Shown: positions 8,244 through 22,261, numbered from the stretch's first letter. The stretch: DNA of 64,000 bases from Porticoccus sp905181945 (GCF_047729555.1 NZ_CP159825.1:1302001-1366000); one strand, 5' to 3'. Program-made: numbers and translations. Notes: generated by a model from the sequence alone, not told the origin.

Positions 8244-8358
8244 CCTGGCGATGACCTACTCTCACATGGGGAAACCCCACACTACCATCGGCGATACATC
8301 GTTTCACTTCTGAGTTCGGGATGGGATCAGGTGGTACCAAAGCTCTATGGTCGCCAGG
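8244..8358 (-). rRNA. rrf: 5S ribosomal RNA
   Basis: The minus strand contains CCCATCCCGAACTCAGAAG, GCCGATGGTAGTGTGGGGT and GAGAGTAGG, the conserved core of gammaproteobacterial 5S. The ends CCTGGCGA and TCGCCAGG pair as helix I. Boundaries are estimated to within 1-3 nt. Confidence 0.95.
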
Positions 8359-8483
8359 AAAACTGTTATGAGTCAAAATCAATTAATTATATTAATTGGT
8401 CTAGTCTCAAATAGGGTGCAGAAATGTTAAAACAACAAATTTTTATTTTATATAGGTTCTTAATGCAGTCATTTCTATTATAT

Positions 8484-11372
<2,889 letters not shown>

Positions 11373-11501
11373 ATATAAGACAAACGACTGCATTTACGAC
11401 AATTATCTTTCGATAATTTTTTGCCGAACTTGTGTATTCATAAGAATACACTTGTATAAAAATTACTATATATAATTAATACAGCTTTAACATTTCTACT
11501 T

Positions 11502-11513
11502 TTTTAAAGAACG
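11502..11513 (-). promoter_or_regulatory. boxA-like antitermination site in the 16S-23S spacer
   Basis: The minus strand reads CGTTCTTTAAAA, close to the boxA consensus and placed upstream of 23S as in E. coli, where it loads the NusB-S10 antitermination complex. It matches the core of the leader boxA at 13601-13614. The rest of the spacer (11374-11589) shows only processing-stem sequence. Confidence 0.6.
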
Positions 11514-11589
11514 TCTGGCATAAAAACCAGAATTAAATCATCAAAAATAATTTAATTCTGACATCTATAAGCAGTATTTTTAGAGAAAG

Positions 11590-11665
11590 TGGTGGAGCTA
11601 AGCGGGATCGAACCGCTGACCTCCTGCGTGCAAGGCAGGCGCTCTCCCAGCTGAGCTATAGCCCC
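11590..11665 (-). tRNA. alaT: tRNA-Ala (TGC anticodon)
   Basis: A 76-nt cloverleaf in the rRNA spacer. GGGGCTA pairs with TAGCTCC (one G-U), the anticodon loop TTGCACG gives TGC, the T-arm has GGTTCGATCCC, and CCA is encoded. Confidence 0.97.
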
Positions 11666-11690
11666 AATGCAACCTTTCATGCATATGAAA

Positions 11691-11767
<77 letters not shown>

Positions 11768-11867
11768 ACTGTCTATAGGTGTGCGTATAAAAACATACAC
11801 GCGTACTGCTTTAGCCAATAATCAGATAATGAGAGTGGGCACTTAACTGAAATGTCAGTGCATCGAT

Positions 11868-13405
<1,538 letters not shown>

Positions 13406-13600
13406 AATTCTTTAACCTCTTTCATATCTTAGAAAGATTAGATTAAGAGGGAGCAGTTTCACAAAAACCTGCGACACTACTCAAAAACTTGGCCAAACAC
13501 TTTGGCTTACCAAATTACTTATTTTGGTGAGTTACTTGTATTTGATGATTCGTTGTCACATGAATCATCTCAGCAAGCACCCACACTCATTATCTGATTA

Positions 13601-13614
13601 ATTGTTAAAGAACG
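13601..13614 (-). promoter_or_regulatory. boxA antitermination site in the 16S leader
   Basis: The minus strand reads CGTTCTTTAACAAT, matching the boxA consensus core CTTTAACA. It lies between the promoters and 16S and would load NusB-S10 to make rRNA transcription resistant to Rho. The leader from here to the 16S 5' end contains the processing stem and no gene. Confidence 0.8.
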
Positions 13615-13640
13615 TTGCTCACGTATGGAGCGGGTTGCGT

Positions 13641-13668
13641 ATTCTACGGATCGCCTCCTTAAAGTCAA
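13641..13668 (-). promoter_or_regulatory. rRNA promoter, proximal
   Basis: On the minus strand TTGACT (13668-13663), a 16-nt spacer and TAGAAT (13646-13641), followed by ACGCAACCCGC. It is placed just upstream of boxA, as expected for the second of two tandem rrn promoters. Confidence 0.8.
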
Positions 13669-13752
13669 CAGTATCGATGGTTTTTTTACTAAAAAATTCA
13701 CGACTTGTGGCTGTTAATTTTTCGTTTCCAATCAACCTTGAAACGGACGCGC

Positions 13753-13780
13753 ATTCTAGCCTTTCACGCCTAGCTGTCAA
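13753..13780 (-). promoter_or_regulatory. rRNA promoter, distal
   Basis: On the minus strand a perfect TTGACA (13780-13775), a 16-nt spacer and TAGAAT (13758-13753), followed by GCGCGTCC. The 16-nt spacer and GC-rich discriminator are the signature of ppGpp/DksA-controlled rRNA promoters. It lies 112 nt upstream of the proximal promoter and shares its -10 sequence and spacer length. Confidence 0.85.
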
Positions 13781-13929
13781 ACTATTTCTTTATAAAAGTA
13801 GTTCTTTTTTTCGATTTGATTAATATGTTCACAAGAACTGGGGATTTTAGCTTTATTTCTGAGCAGAGAACTTTGCTTCTGAACAAAAAGAAACGTTATT
13901 TTGGGCGTTTATTTTTATAATTTTTTTGC

Positions 13930-15240
13930 TTAAACGGTCAGCTCAAATAAATGATATTTTTTCTTCCCGAGCTTAACTATAAAAAATCTCCCGAAAAGTG
14001 CATGATCCAAGGAAAAACATCTTGCTATCTTCATGTTATCTTCGTAACACTTAGTGACCCCATTAATAGATAGGGCATTGCGCAAAAGTGCATCCTTAAC
14101 CTCTTTGCCGGAAAGGGCTAGGCCGCACTCTGAAAAAAGCCCTGTCATAGTTTGCCCATCTAGTTCCGACAGTTCTAGGCTACTTGACGGCAAGCCATCT
14201 TGCTTAAGTTGAACTAAGTCGTCTTCGCTCAAAGATGCCAGCTCACCTGAGAAAAGCTCGCGAGTTATCCGTTGTGCCGCAGCAAGACTAACCGGTCCAT
14301 GCACAAGCTCCGTTACTTCTCTCGCAAGTACGTCTTGAGCAGACTTTCTACCCTGAATCAGGGCATCAACTTTTTCTATCTCATCAATAGCACTGAGTGA
14401 TAAAAAAGTGAAATACCGCAAAAAGGTATACACATCTGCATCTGCAGTATTCAACCAGAATTGATAAAATGCATAAGGCGACGTTTTTTTAGGATCAAGC
14501 CATATGGTGCCAGCTTCAGTTTTACCGAACTTAGTGCCATCTGATTTTGTTACTAATGGTAGCGTCATACCGAAAACCTGACTACCATTTAAGCGTCGTG
14601 AAAGATCAACGCCGCCGGTTATATTCCCCCACTGGTCTGATCCGCCAATTTGCACAGTGCAATCATGCAGTCGATTCAGTTGAGCGAAATCATAGGACTG
14701 GAGCAACATATAAGTAAACTCGGTATAAGATATACCCTCGCCATCTCTATCGAGTCTTTGTTGTACAGACTCCTTATTAACCATGTTGTTGACAGAGAAA
14801 TGCTTGCCTACATCTCGCAAGAAGGACAACAGATCTATTTTTTCGATCCAATCCATATTGTTCACCATCTCAGCAGAACGGTCGCCAATATTAAAATCTA
14901 CAAATTTAGATATCTGCTCTCTAATCAAAATGACCCAGTCTGCAACTACATCAGGTGTATTAAGTTTTCGTTCTTGAGCTTTAAAGCTTGGATCTCCAAT
15001 TAATCCTGTCGCACCTCCGAGTAGAGCAATGGGTTTATGTCCTGCCTGTTGAAAGCGTCTTAAAACTAACAAGGGCACCAAGCTGCCAATGTGAAGGCTA
15101 TCTGCTGTTGGGTCAAACCCACAATAGAGAGTGCGAGAACCAGTTGACAGGTGCTCAACTAGCTTCTCAGCTGCGGTCATTTGGGCAATCAAGCCTCGTG
15201 CTTGAAGGTCGTCTATTAACTGCTCACTGTTCTTGTCCAT
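13930..15240 (-). CDS. tyrS: Tyrosyl-tRNA synthetase
   Basis: Charges tRNA-Tyr. It has the class I HIGH-type motif as HIGS within DPTADSLHIGSLVPLL, GGATGLIGDPS, QIGGSDQWGNITGG and a KFGKT motif (KMSKS equivalent) in SDGTKFGKTEAG, followed by a C-terminal S4 RNA-binding domain. I chose the ATG at 15240 (436 residues); the frame extends to a TTG at 15264 but the AAGGTAGAG Shine-Dalgarno lies between them. It is divergent from the peptidase gene, as in Pseudomonas. Confidence 0.95.
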   Translation of the reverse strand: MDKNSEQLIDDLQARGLIAQMTAAEKLVEHLSTGSRTLYCGFDPTADSLHIGSLVPLLVLRRFQQAGHKPIALLGGATGLIGDPSFKAQERKLNTPDVVADWVILIREQISKFVDFNIGDRSAEMVNNMDWIEKIDLLSFLRDVGKHFSVNNMVNKESVQQRLDRDGEGISYTEFTYMLLQSYDFAQLNRLHDCTVQIGGSDQWGNITGGVDLSRRLNGSQVFGMTLPLVTKSDGTKFGKTEAGTIWLDPKKTSPYAFYQFWLNTADADVYTFLRYFTFLSLSAIDEIEKVDALIQGRKSAQDVLAREVTELVHGPVSLAAAQRITRELFSGELASLSEDDLVQLKQDGLPSSSLELSELDGQTMTGLFSECGLALSGKEVKDALLRNALSINGVTKCYEDNMKIARCFSLDHALFGRFFIVKLGKKKYHLFELTV

Positions 15241-15414
15241 CTTTAAAGTCTCTACCTTGAACAAACCACGAAGGATGCAAACGATACATTATCTCTCTAC
15301 AAAAACAAACATTTCTGAGACTGGACTTAAAAATCCCAACTGTGGACTTAAGATGATTTCTGTTAATATGCAGTTCTGGTATTAACATCAATATAAAGTA
15401 GTATATAAGCTATT

Positions 15415-16884
15415 ATGCCCCAAAATAGATATCACAATGCCAAGCAGGCTTATTCGATATTATCCTATAAGATATTCACATCTAAGGTCTGCGCTACCGT
15501 ATCATTGATTTATTTCAAGGCATATGCAGCAGCATTGGTTTACCTCAAGGCATATGCAGCAGCATTGACTTATGCAGTTGCTATACTAGCAATGATCTTT
15601 TATTTTTCAGCCGAAAGAACACCCATAAAGCGTATCGAAAAAGATATAGTCGTCAGTTTTGATAATGGAGAAAAAATAAAAGCAGCATCGGATGTTTCGG
15701 CATTCAGCTCTTCCAGTCTAGAGTCGTCTTCTGACAGTAGTGTCGAACATCTAATATGGAAAGATCAGATCATTAAGCATGGCGACAATCTCAGCATCAT
15801 TTTCCAAAGATCTTCTTTGAGCGCAAAAGACGTTCTTGACTTAACATCTATCCCTCTATCCGAGCCTTTATTGGCAGTACAGCCTGGACAAAAGATACAA
15901 TTTGCCCTATCTCCTGAAGGAGAGCTCATACAACTTAGATACATTAAATCCAAACTAGAATCTTATCTCTATGTCAAGACCGATCAAATAGAAGGAGTTA
16001 AATTTACTGGGAAGCATATTATTTTAAGTCCTGAGATAATTTCTACTTATCGCGATGCAATAATTGAAGGCTCGCTATTCCTCAGCGGTGAGCGCGCTCG
16101 GCTGCCTTATGGTGTAATTATGGAGCTCGCTAATATCTTTGGTTGGGATATCGACTTTGCGTTAGATATACGAAAGGGGGATAGTTTTTCTGTTCTATAT
16201 GAAGAAAAATTTTTAAATGGAGAAAAAATAGATGAAGGCCATATTTTAGCTGCTGAATTCGTCAATCAAGGTAGATCGTTTAGGGCTGTTCGTTACCTAA
16301 GCGTCGATGGAAGCGCAAAATACTACACCCCTGAAGGCTATGATATGCGAAAAACGTTCCTTCGCGCGCCGCTTGATTTTACTCGTATAAGTTCTAGTTT
16401 TAATTTAAAACGCCAGCATCCCATACACAAAAAAATAATCGCTCATCGGGGTGTAGACTATGCTGCCCCGCGAGGTACTCCAATTCTTGCGGCGGGTGAC
16501 GGCAAAATTATTGCTAGCAGCTACAATAAAGCCAATGGAAATTATATATTTATACAGCATGGCCAAGAAGTAATCACCAAGTACCTTCATCTTCAGAAAC
16601 GAAAAGTGAAAAAAGGGCAAAAAGTCTCGCAGAGGCAAATAATTGGAACATTGGGCTCTACGGGTTACTCTACAGGCCCTCACTTACACTATGAATTTTT
16701 AATCAATGGTGTTCACAAAAATCCTCGCACGGTCGCTCTTCCACAGGCTAACCCGATCAAAAATTCTGAGAGAGTCCGATTCGAGCAGCTCACAAAACCT
16801 TTAGTTGCACAGCTTAAAAGCCACCAAAAAACATCAAAACTAGCTATGATATTATCATCCAAAAAACAAAAATCTAATAATTAG
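15415..16884 (+). CDS. mepM: M23 family peptidoglycan endopeptidase (MepM-like)
   Basis: Predicted membrane-anchored LytM-type metallopeptidase that cuts peptide cross-links so the wall can expand. After a hydrophobic anchor (about residues 25-64) comes a LysM-like segment (IIKHGDNLSIIFQRS, near 120). A middle domain and a C-terminal M23 domain follow, with zinc motifs HRGVD and HLHYEF, so the active site looks intact. The anchor contains a 10-residue in-frame duplication, KAYAAALVYL then KAYAAALTYA. Length is 489 residues against about 440 in E. coli. It precedes anmK by 12 nt, coupling wall cutting with muropeptide recycling. Confidence 0.9.
   Translation: MPQNRYHNAKQAYSILSYKIFTSKVCATVSLIYFKAYAAALVYLKAYAAALTYAVAILAMIFYFSAERTPIKRIEKDIVVSFDNGEKIKAASDVSAFSSSSLESSSDSSVEHLIWKDQIIKHGDNLSIIFQRSSLSAKDVLDLTSIPLSEPLLAVQPGQKIQFALSPEGELIQLRYIKSKLESYLYVKTDQIEGVKFTGKHIILSPEIISTYRDAIIEGSLFLSGERARLPYGVIMELANIFGWDIDFALDIRKGDSFSVLYEEKFLNGEKIDEGHILAAEFVNQGRSFRAVRYLSVDGSAKYYTPEGYDMRKTFLRAPLDFTRISSSFNLKRQHPIHKKIIAHRGVDYAAPRGTPILAAGDGKIIASSYNKANGNYIFIQHGQEVITKYLHLQKRKVKKGQKVSQRQIIGTLGSTGYSTGPHLHYEFLINGVHKNPRTVALPQANPIKNSERVRFEQLTKPLVAQLKSHQKTSKLAMILSSKKQKSNN
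15516..15567 (+). repeat. 30-bp-period tandem duplication inside the peptidase gene
   Basis: A 22-nt block beginning CAAGGCATATGCAGCAGCAT is present identically at 15516-15537 and 15546-15567, period 30 bp. The identity at DNA level means the duplication is recent. It adds ten residues to the transmembrane anchor without breaking the frame. Confidence 0.95.
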
Positions 16885-16896
16885 ATACTCAAGACT

Positions 16897-18036
16897 ATGA
16901 GCGAGAAGCAACTTTATATAGGTCTTATGTCTGGAACAAGTGCAGATAGTATTGACGCTGTCTTGGTAGACCTCGGACCTCAGAAACCTGAAGTGCTGCT
17001 CACACATTCACTTAAATTAGAGAGCAGGATAAAAGAACAAATCAATTCACTCAGCGCCTCAGGAGTAGATGAAATACATCGAATGAGTCTGCTAGACAGA
17101 TCTCTTGGGAAACTATTCGCGCAAGCCGTCAATGAATTAGTCTATTTATCAAGATCGATAAAAGGAACAAAAGATATTTTAGCAATCGGTAGCCACGGAC
17201 AAACTATTCGGCATTATCCGCCAGGAAAAATTTCTAACAACGACGAAGGCTATAGCTTGCAAATAGGCGATCCAAACACTATTGCAGAGTTAACTGGTAT
17301 CACTACAGTTGCTGATTTTCGTCGTCGTGATATCGCATTAGGCGGGCAAGGGGCTCCTCTTGTCCCAAGATTTCATCTAGAGTTCTTTGAAAAAATTGGC
17401 TCTATACGTGCCATTATCAACATAGGGGGTATCTCTAATATTACCCTATTGCTCGGTGATGGAATGACCTCATCAGTTCTTGGTTATGATATAGGTCCAG
17501 GTAATGGGCTAATGGACAAGTGGATCAAGGAAAATCTTGGAAAAGATTATGATGAAAGCGGTGCCTGGGCCTCCGAAGGGAGCGCTGTTAAGGCGTTACT
17601 TTCTAGTCTAATGAGTACTTCTTATATTATAGAGCCGGCCCCCAAGAGCACGGGTCCAGAATTATTTAATATGTGCTGGTTACAAGAACACCTAAGAGAA
17701 ATTCCACCTTGCAGGCCAGCAGACGTTCAAGCGACATTGTTGGAGTTTACAGCTAAAACTATCACTCAAGCGCTGCATTCTCACAAATTAAAAGTAGATG
17801 AAGTATATATCTGTGGTGGTGGTGCGCACAATATTGCTTTAGTTCGTCGTCTTGGAGAATTGCTGCATCCAACCCTAGTTGAAAACACATCAGCACTAGG
17901 TGTTGCTCCAGGATGGGTTGAAGCTGTTGCCTTTGCTTGGCTAGCAAAGCAAACTATCGAAGGGGCACCTGGCAATATACCAGCTGTAACTGGGGCGAAA
18001 AAAGCCTCTATACTAGGAGCGATTTACACAAAGTAA
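16897..18036 (+). CDS. anmK: Anhydro-N-acetylmuramic acid kinase
   Basis: Opens and phosphorylates 1,6-anhydro-MurNAc to MurNAc-6-phosphate in cell-wall recycling. The 379-residue protein begins with the diagnostic GLMSGTSADSIDAVLVDL. It contains IGSHGQTIRHYPPG, TVADFRRRDIALGGQGAPLVP (catalytic Asp region), NIGGISNIT and GYDIGPGNGLMDKW. Length matches the family (about 370). It follows the peptidase closely and is convergent with erpA. Confidence 0.96.
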   Translation: MSEKQLYIGLMSGTSADSIDAVLVDLGPQKPEVLLTHSLKLESRIKEQINSLSASGVDEIHRMSLLDRSLGKLFAQAVNELVYLSRSIKGTKDILAIGSHGQTIRHYPPGKISNNDEGYSLQIGDPNTIAELTGITTVADFRRRDIALGGQGAPLVPRFHLEFFEKIGSIRAIINIGGISNITLLLGDGMTSSVLGYDIGPGNGLMDKWIKENLGKDYDESGAWASEGSAVKALLSSLMSTSYIIEPAPKSTGPELFNMCWLQEHLREIPPCRPADVQATLLEFTAKTITQALHSHKLKVDEVYICGGGAHNIALVRRLGELLHPTLVENTSALGVAPGWVEAVAFAWLAKQTIEGAPGNIPAVTGAKKASILGAIYTK

Positions 18037-18059
18037 AGCCAGCTCTAAAAGAATATGAC

Positions 18060-18413
18060 TTACATTGAAAAAGAAGATCCACAACCACATGTAGCGGTAG
18101 CATTTGGATTAGAAATAGAGAACTTAGACCCTTGGAGGCCTTCCTCATAATCTACAGTGGAGCCCACTAAATATTGAATACTCAGGGAATCCGCAAGCAC
18201 AGAAATACCTTCTTCTTCTATAATAGTATCATCTTCGGCTACCAACTCATCAAAACTGAATCCATACTGAAAGCCGGAACAGCCGCCACCAGTAACAAAC
18301 ACTCTTAATTTGAGCTCAGGGTTACCTTCTTCTTCAACTAAATTTTTTACCTTTGCTGCTGCGCGCTCTGACACATACAGAGGCATAGGCACAAACGTTT
18401 GAATACCTGACAT
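18060..18413 (-). CDS. erpA: Iron-sulfur cluster insertion protein ErpA
   Basis: A-type carrier that delivers Fe-S clusters to apo-proteins, including isoprenoid enzymes. The 117-residue protein has the three conserved cysteines in GGGCSGFQYGF and CGCGSSF, and the family motif RVFVTGGGCSG. Its place beside anmK and argC is the conserved Pseudomonas-type neighbourhood. Confidence 0.95.
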   Translation of the reverse strand: MSGIQTFVPMPLYVSERAAAKVKNLVEEEGNPELKLRVFVTGGGCSGFQYGFSFDELVAEDDTIIEEEGISVLADSLSIQYLVGSTVDYEEGLQGSKFSISNPNATATCGCGSSFSM

Positions 18414-18480
18414 TTATATTCCTGTAGATTACTGCAACCAAAAAAGATATAACCAAGCCATCATAGCATACACTAACAAC

Positions 18481-18891
18481 TTACTCGTTGGATGTTGCTA
18501 TATCGTCGTTTTCCAAAACTTTAATGTCGTCCGGATTGGGCTGATAGACAAAAGTTCCGTTTATCTGGGCACCTTTTTCTATTTCAATCAATACATAGTA
18601 GAGATTGCCTTCCACATAGGAATTAGCCACTAGGTGGACTTCTTCTGAGGAATAAATATTCCCCTCTACGCGTCCGTTAATTACAGCCATAGGGGAATGA
18701 ATATCTCCTGTAACCACACCTGTAGGCAAAACTCTAACTCGATCACCTCCTTCGCTAGAGAGAACATTGCCAGTTACCTGGCCCTCTATTTCTAAATTTC
18801 CAGTAAAGTGTAGATCTCCAACAATACGAGTGCTTTCAGAAATCAGCGTTGTATTTCCTGATGAAAAATCTCTAGTCTTATTTGCAGACAT
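18481..18891 (-). CDS. Bactofilin family polymer-forming protein
   Basis: A small self-assembling cytoskeletal scaffold, 136 residues. A central right-handed beta-helix of short repeats (TRIVGDLHFTGNLEIEGQVTG, VVTGDIHSPMAVINGRVEG, SYVEGNLYYVLIEIEKGAQI) is flanked by disordered ends, as in bactofilins. Such proteins often localise wall hydrolases or synthases. The nearby M23 peptidase and anmK fit a wall role, but this is inference. It lies 67 nt upstream of erpA on the same strand. The 297-nt gap upstream (to 19188) holds nothing I recognise. Confidence 0.88.
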   Translation of the reverse strand: MSANKTRDFSSGNTTLISESTRIVGDLHFTGNLEIEGQVTGNVLSSEGGDRVRVLPTGVVTGDIHSPMAVINGRVEGNIYSSEEVHLVANSYVEGNLYYVLIEIEKGAQINGTFVYQPNPDDIKVLENDDIATSNE

Positions 18892-19188
18892 GCCTTGCTC
18901 TCCTTTAATATTATTCGCTAGCTGTTTGACTTCAGTTCAAACGATACTAATTCTTATCAATCTTTCACTCACGCTCACGACGTATCTTGCTATCATCCTG
19001 TTACCATGTTTTTGCAGATACACTCTGCGAGGAAAAGCCTGCAGATAATCCTATAATACCTTTTAGAATATCAAAATACTTAAATTCTGATTTTCTAGCA
19101 ACAGAATCAACCATGCTATCGAGCGGATCAGGTCTAGAACTTTTTCCTTTCCACCTGTGACACTTTTTACTGATAGCGTAAGGTCAAC

Positions 19189-20235
19189 CTAGGGCAGCAA
19201 GGCGGGGCTTTCTAGAGCCGTACTTTCTGGCAAGCCAAATAATATATTCATATTCTGTATTGCCTGGCCAGAAGCACCTTTCACAAGGTTATCTTCAACA
19301 ACAAGAACTACAATCTTATCTCCACCACCAGGACAAAATACGCTAATTCTACACTTATTGGTGCCTTTAACAGTGCGTGTCTGAGGATGACTGCCGGCTG
19401 GCAAAACATCAACAAAAGGTTCATCTCTAAAGCAATCTTCATAGATTTTCTGTATATCCACACCTTTTACTTTAAGTGTCGCATACAATGTAGAGTGTAT
19501 TCCTCTGATAATTGGTAGCAAGTGAGGTACAAACGTCAATTTAACAGGCTCTCCTGCAATATCCTCCAGACCTTGCTTAATTTCCGGCAAATGCCTATGT
19601 CCAGCCACACTGTAGGCTTTAAAGCTATCGCTGGTCTCCGACAAAAGATTTTCTATGTTAGCCTCACGACCAGCACCGCTAACGCCAGATGCAGTATTAG
19701 CAATAAGATCATCAAGATTTACTAACCCTGACTCAAGTAGCGGCTTAAATCCAAGCAATACACTGGTAGGGTAACAGCCGGGGCAAGCAACTAGATCGGC
19801 ATTCTTTATTTCCTGTCGATTAATTTCTGGTAATCCATACACAGCCTTATCAAGCAGTTCTGGACAACCATGGGCTTTTCCGTACCATTGTTCCCACGAA
19901 GTAGAACTTCTTAGTCTGAAATCAGCGGACAGGTCAATAACTTTGATGCCTCTTCTTAGCATGCCTGGTGCAGCTTCTTGAGCAACCCCATGAGGAGTAG
20001 CGAAAAATACGACATCACAATTATTTAATTGATCAGAGTTTGGGTCAACAAAGCTCTGATCATAATAGCCTCTAAGGCTGGGAAATAAATCGTCTACTCG
20101 ACGACCAATCTCGGTGCGAGAAGTTATCACCAGCACTTGCGCATTAGGATGCATCGCCAAAAGCCTTAATAGCTCGACGCCAGTGTATCCTGTGGCACCC
20201 ACAACACCGATTTTAATCACTATGCTATTCTTCAT
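19189..20235 (-). CDS. argC: N-acetyl-gamma-glutamyl-phosphate reductase
   Basis: Reduces N-acetylglutamyl-phosphate with NADPH in arginine synthesis. The 348-residue protein has the N-terminal dinucleotide fold IGVVGATGYTGVELLRLL, the catalytic Cys in ACPGCYPTSVLLGFKPLL, and HRHLPEIKQGL with the active-site His. It ends in the usual region NMNILFGLPE. Length is typical. It is divergent from hemJ. Confidence 0.96.
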   Translation of the reverse strand: MKNSIVIKIGVVGATGYTGVELLRLLAMHPNAQVLVITSRTEIGRRVDDLFPSLRGYYDQSFVDPNSDQLNNCDVVFFATPHGVAQEAAPGMLRRGIKVIDLSADFRLRSSTSWEQWYGKAHGCPELLDKAVYGLPEINRQEIKNADLVACPGCYPTSVLLGFKPLLESGLVNLDDLIANTASGVSGAGREANIENLLSETSDSFKAYSVAGHRHLPEIKQGLEDIAGEPVKLTFVPHLLPIIRGIHSTLYATLKVKGVDIQKIYEDCFRDEPFVDVLPAGSHPQTRTVKGTNKCRISVFCPGGGDKIVVLVVEDNLVKGASGQAIQNMNILFGLPESTALESPALLP

Positions 20236-20317
20236 GTCATCAACCTTTGTAGGTGTTTATAATAACCCAAACAATCTAAGATTAAACGTAGTCTCACAGA
20301 ATATAGGTGATGAGCGA

Positions 20318-20776
20318 ATGGACTGGATAAAAGAATTTCTCATAGCGAATCATAGTTGGATAACTGCAATACACATTATTGCAATGGTTTGTTGGTTTGC
20401 TGCGCTGTTTTACCTGCCAAGGTTGTTTGTTTATCACTCCATGTCTGACGATCAGATAAGCAATGAACGATTTAAAATTATGGAACGGAAACTATACAGG
20501 GGCATTGCAAACCCATCTATGGTAATCACCATTTCTATGGGAATAGCTCTTTTTTGCATTTCTCCTGATTACTATAAAGGAGCCCTCTGGTTTCAAATAA
20601 AACTTTTCCTAGTTATTTTATTAGTTGTATATCACTGCATCTGTCAGCAGCTAATGAGTCAATTTCGAGATGACAATAATTCCTATAGCCATATTTTTTA
20701 TAGATGGTTTAATGAGGCTCCAGTGATCATACTGGTGGGGGTTGTTATTTTGGTCGTAGTAAAGCCTTTTTCATAG
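20318..20776 (+). CDS. hemJ: Protoporphyrinogen IX oxidase HemJ
   Basis: Inner-membrane enzyme that oxidises protoporphyrinogen IX to protoporphyrin IX. The 152-residue product has four hydrophobic segments. It carries the family features HIIAMVCWFAALFYLPRLFVYH (conserved His, RLFVYH), MERKLYRGIANPSM and WFQIKLFLVILLVVYH. The ATG at 20318 is preceded by GGTGATGAG; the open frame runs back into argC but that part is not protein-like for this family. Directly followed by hemL and hemB, which supports the assignment. It replaces HemG or HemY used by other bacteria. Confidence 0.92.
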   Translation: MDWIKEFLIANHSWITAIHIIAMVCWFAALFYLPRLFVYHSMSDDQISNERFKIMERKLYRGIANPSMVITISMGIALFCISPDYYKGALWFQIKLFLVILLVVYHCICQQLMSQFRDDNNSYSHIFYRWFNEAPVIILVGVVILVVVKPFS

Positions 20777-20903
20777 CACCCTATTCTCAAAAAATAGAGG
20801 GCTTTGTTTTAAAATCTCTTTTTTATTACTTGGCACACAGGGTCATAATCAAGGATAATAAGCACTAAATATTTCACTCTAAAGTCGCTAGGCAGTCCAA
20901 TCC

Positions 20904-22184
20904 ATGCAACGATCTCAACAACTATTCAAAGCTGCGCAAGAACATATACCAGGTGGCGTTAATTCTCCCGTAAGAGCCTTTAAGGCTGTTGGCGGTTCTC
21001 CCATATTTTTCGAAAAGGCTGACAAAGCATATCTATATGATGCTGATGGCAAGCGTTATATAGATTTTATTCAATCCTGGGGGCCAATGATTTTAGGGCA
21101 CGGCCACCCTAAGGTTATTTCGGCAGTAAAAACACAAATGGACAAAGGTATCACTTTTGGTGCGCCTACCGAACTAGAAACAAGATTAGCGGAAAAACTT
21201 TGTACTCTTGTGCCAGGAATGGACATGGTTCGTATGGTTAATTCTGGTACTGAGGCTACTATGAGTGCTATTCGCCTAGCTAGAGGCTTTACTGGTCGCG
21301 ATAAAATTATAAAGTTTGAAGGCTGCTACCACGGACACTCTGATTCTCTTTTGGTTAAAGCCGGATCGGGAGCCTTAACCATGGGAGTACCTAGCTCTCC
21401 AGGGGTTCCATCTGTGTTAGCCGATTTAACCATAACGCTCACCTACAATAATATTGATGATATCAAAAATACCTTTGCTCAAATTGGCTCTGAAATCGCA
21501 TGCGTGATCATAGAGCCAGTTGCAGGCAATATGAGCTGCATCCCACCAATTGAAGGTTTTTTGGAGGCTGTACGCGAAGAGTGCACTAACTCTGGTGCGT
21601 TATTAATTTTTGATGAGGTTATGACCGGATTTAGAGTAGACGTCCGGTGCGCCGTGGGACGCTTTGATATTGATGCTGATCTGATCACTCTTGGCAAAGT
21701 AATTGGTGGTGGCATGCCGGTTGGGGCCTTTGGAGGCAAGCGTCATATCATGAACCAAATTGCACCAGTTGGACCGATCTATCAAGCTGGAACACTTTCA
21801 GGAAACCCTGTAGCTATGACGGCGGGATTGGCAACTTTAGAGTTGATCACTCAACCTGGATTCCATGATTCATTGTTCGCCAAAACTACAAAATTTGTTA
21901 GGGGTCTGCAAGAACAAGCAACCAATGCCAATATTCCTATGACTACAAATCACGTAGGTAGCATGTTTGGCTTCTTTTTCACCGAAGAGCCCGCTGTAAC
22001 AAATTATCAGCAGGTTATGGCATGCGATACTGCGCGTTTTGGTCACTTTTTCCGTGGTATGCTAGATGCTGGAGTCTATCTTGCTCCTGCAGCTTACGAA
22101 GGCTGCTTCATGTCCGCAGCGCATACAGACGAAGATATAGCATTTGCGTTAAATGCGGCAGCGAAGGTATTTAGGCATTTATAA
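20904..22184 (+). CDS. hemL: Glutamate-1-semialdehyde 2,1-aminomutase
   Basis: PLP enzyme making 5-aminolevulinate, the tetrapyrrole precursor of the C5 pathway. The 426-residue protein starts with RSQQLFKAAQEHIPGGVNSPVRAF (family hallmark) and has VNSGTEATMSAIRLAR, FEGCYHGHSD, FDEVMTGFRV and the PLP-lysine motif TLGKVIGGGMPVGAFGG. Length matches the family. A 127-nt gap from hemJ contains only an imperfect hairpin near 20777-20812. Confidence 0.97.
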   Translation: MQRSQQLFKAAQEHIPGGVNSPVRAFKAVGGSPIFFEKADKAYLYDADGKRYIDFIQSWGPMILGHGHPKVISAVKTQMDKGITFGAPTELETRLAEKLCTLVPGMDMVRMVNSGTEATMSAIRLARGFTGRDKIIKFEGCYHGHSDSLLVKAGSGALTMGVPSSPGVPSVLADLTITLTYNNIDDIKNTFAQIGSEIACVIIEPVAGNMSCIPPIEGFLEAVREECTNSGALLIFDEVMTGFRVDVRCAVGRFDIDADLITLGKVIGGGMPVGAFGGKRHIMNQIAPVGPIYQAGTLSGNPVAMTAGLATLELITQPGFHDSLFAKTTKFVRGLQEQATNANIPMTTNHVGSMFGFFFTEEPAVTNYQQVMACDTARFGHFFRGMLDAGVYLAPAAYEGCFMSAAHTDEDIAFALNAAAKVFRHL

Positions 22185-22261
22185 CCTGCAACTATTTGCT
22201 TTCTGTATGCTGAAAAATAATGATTTTTAGCCTGTAAAGAAAATTAAGGTCCGGAGAAATC

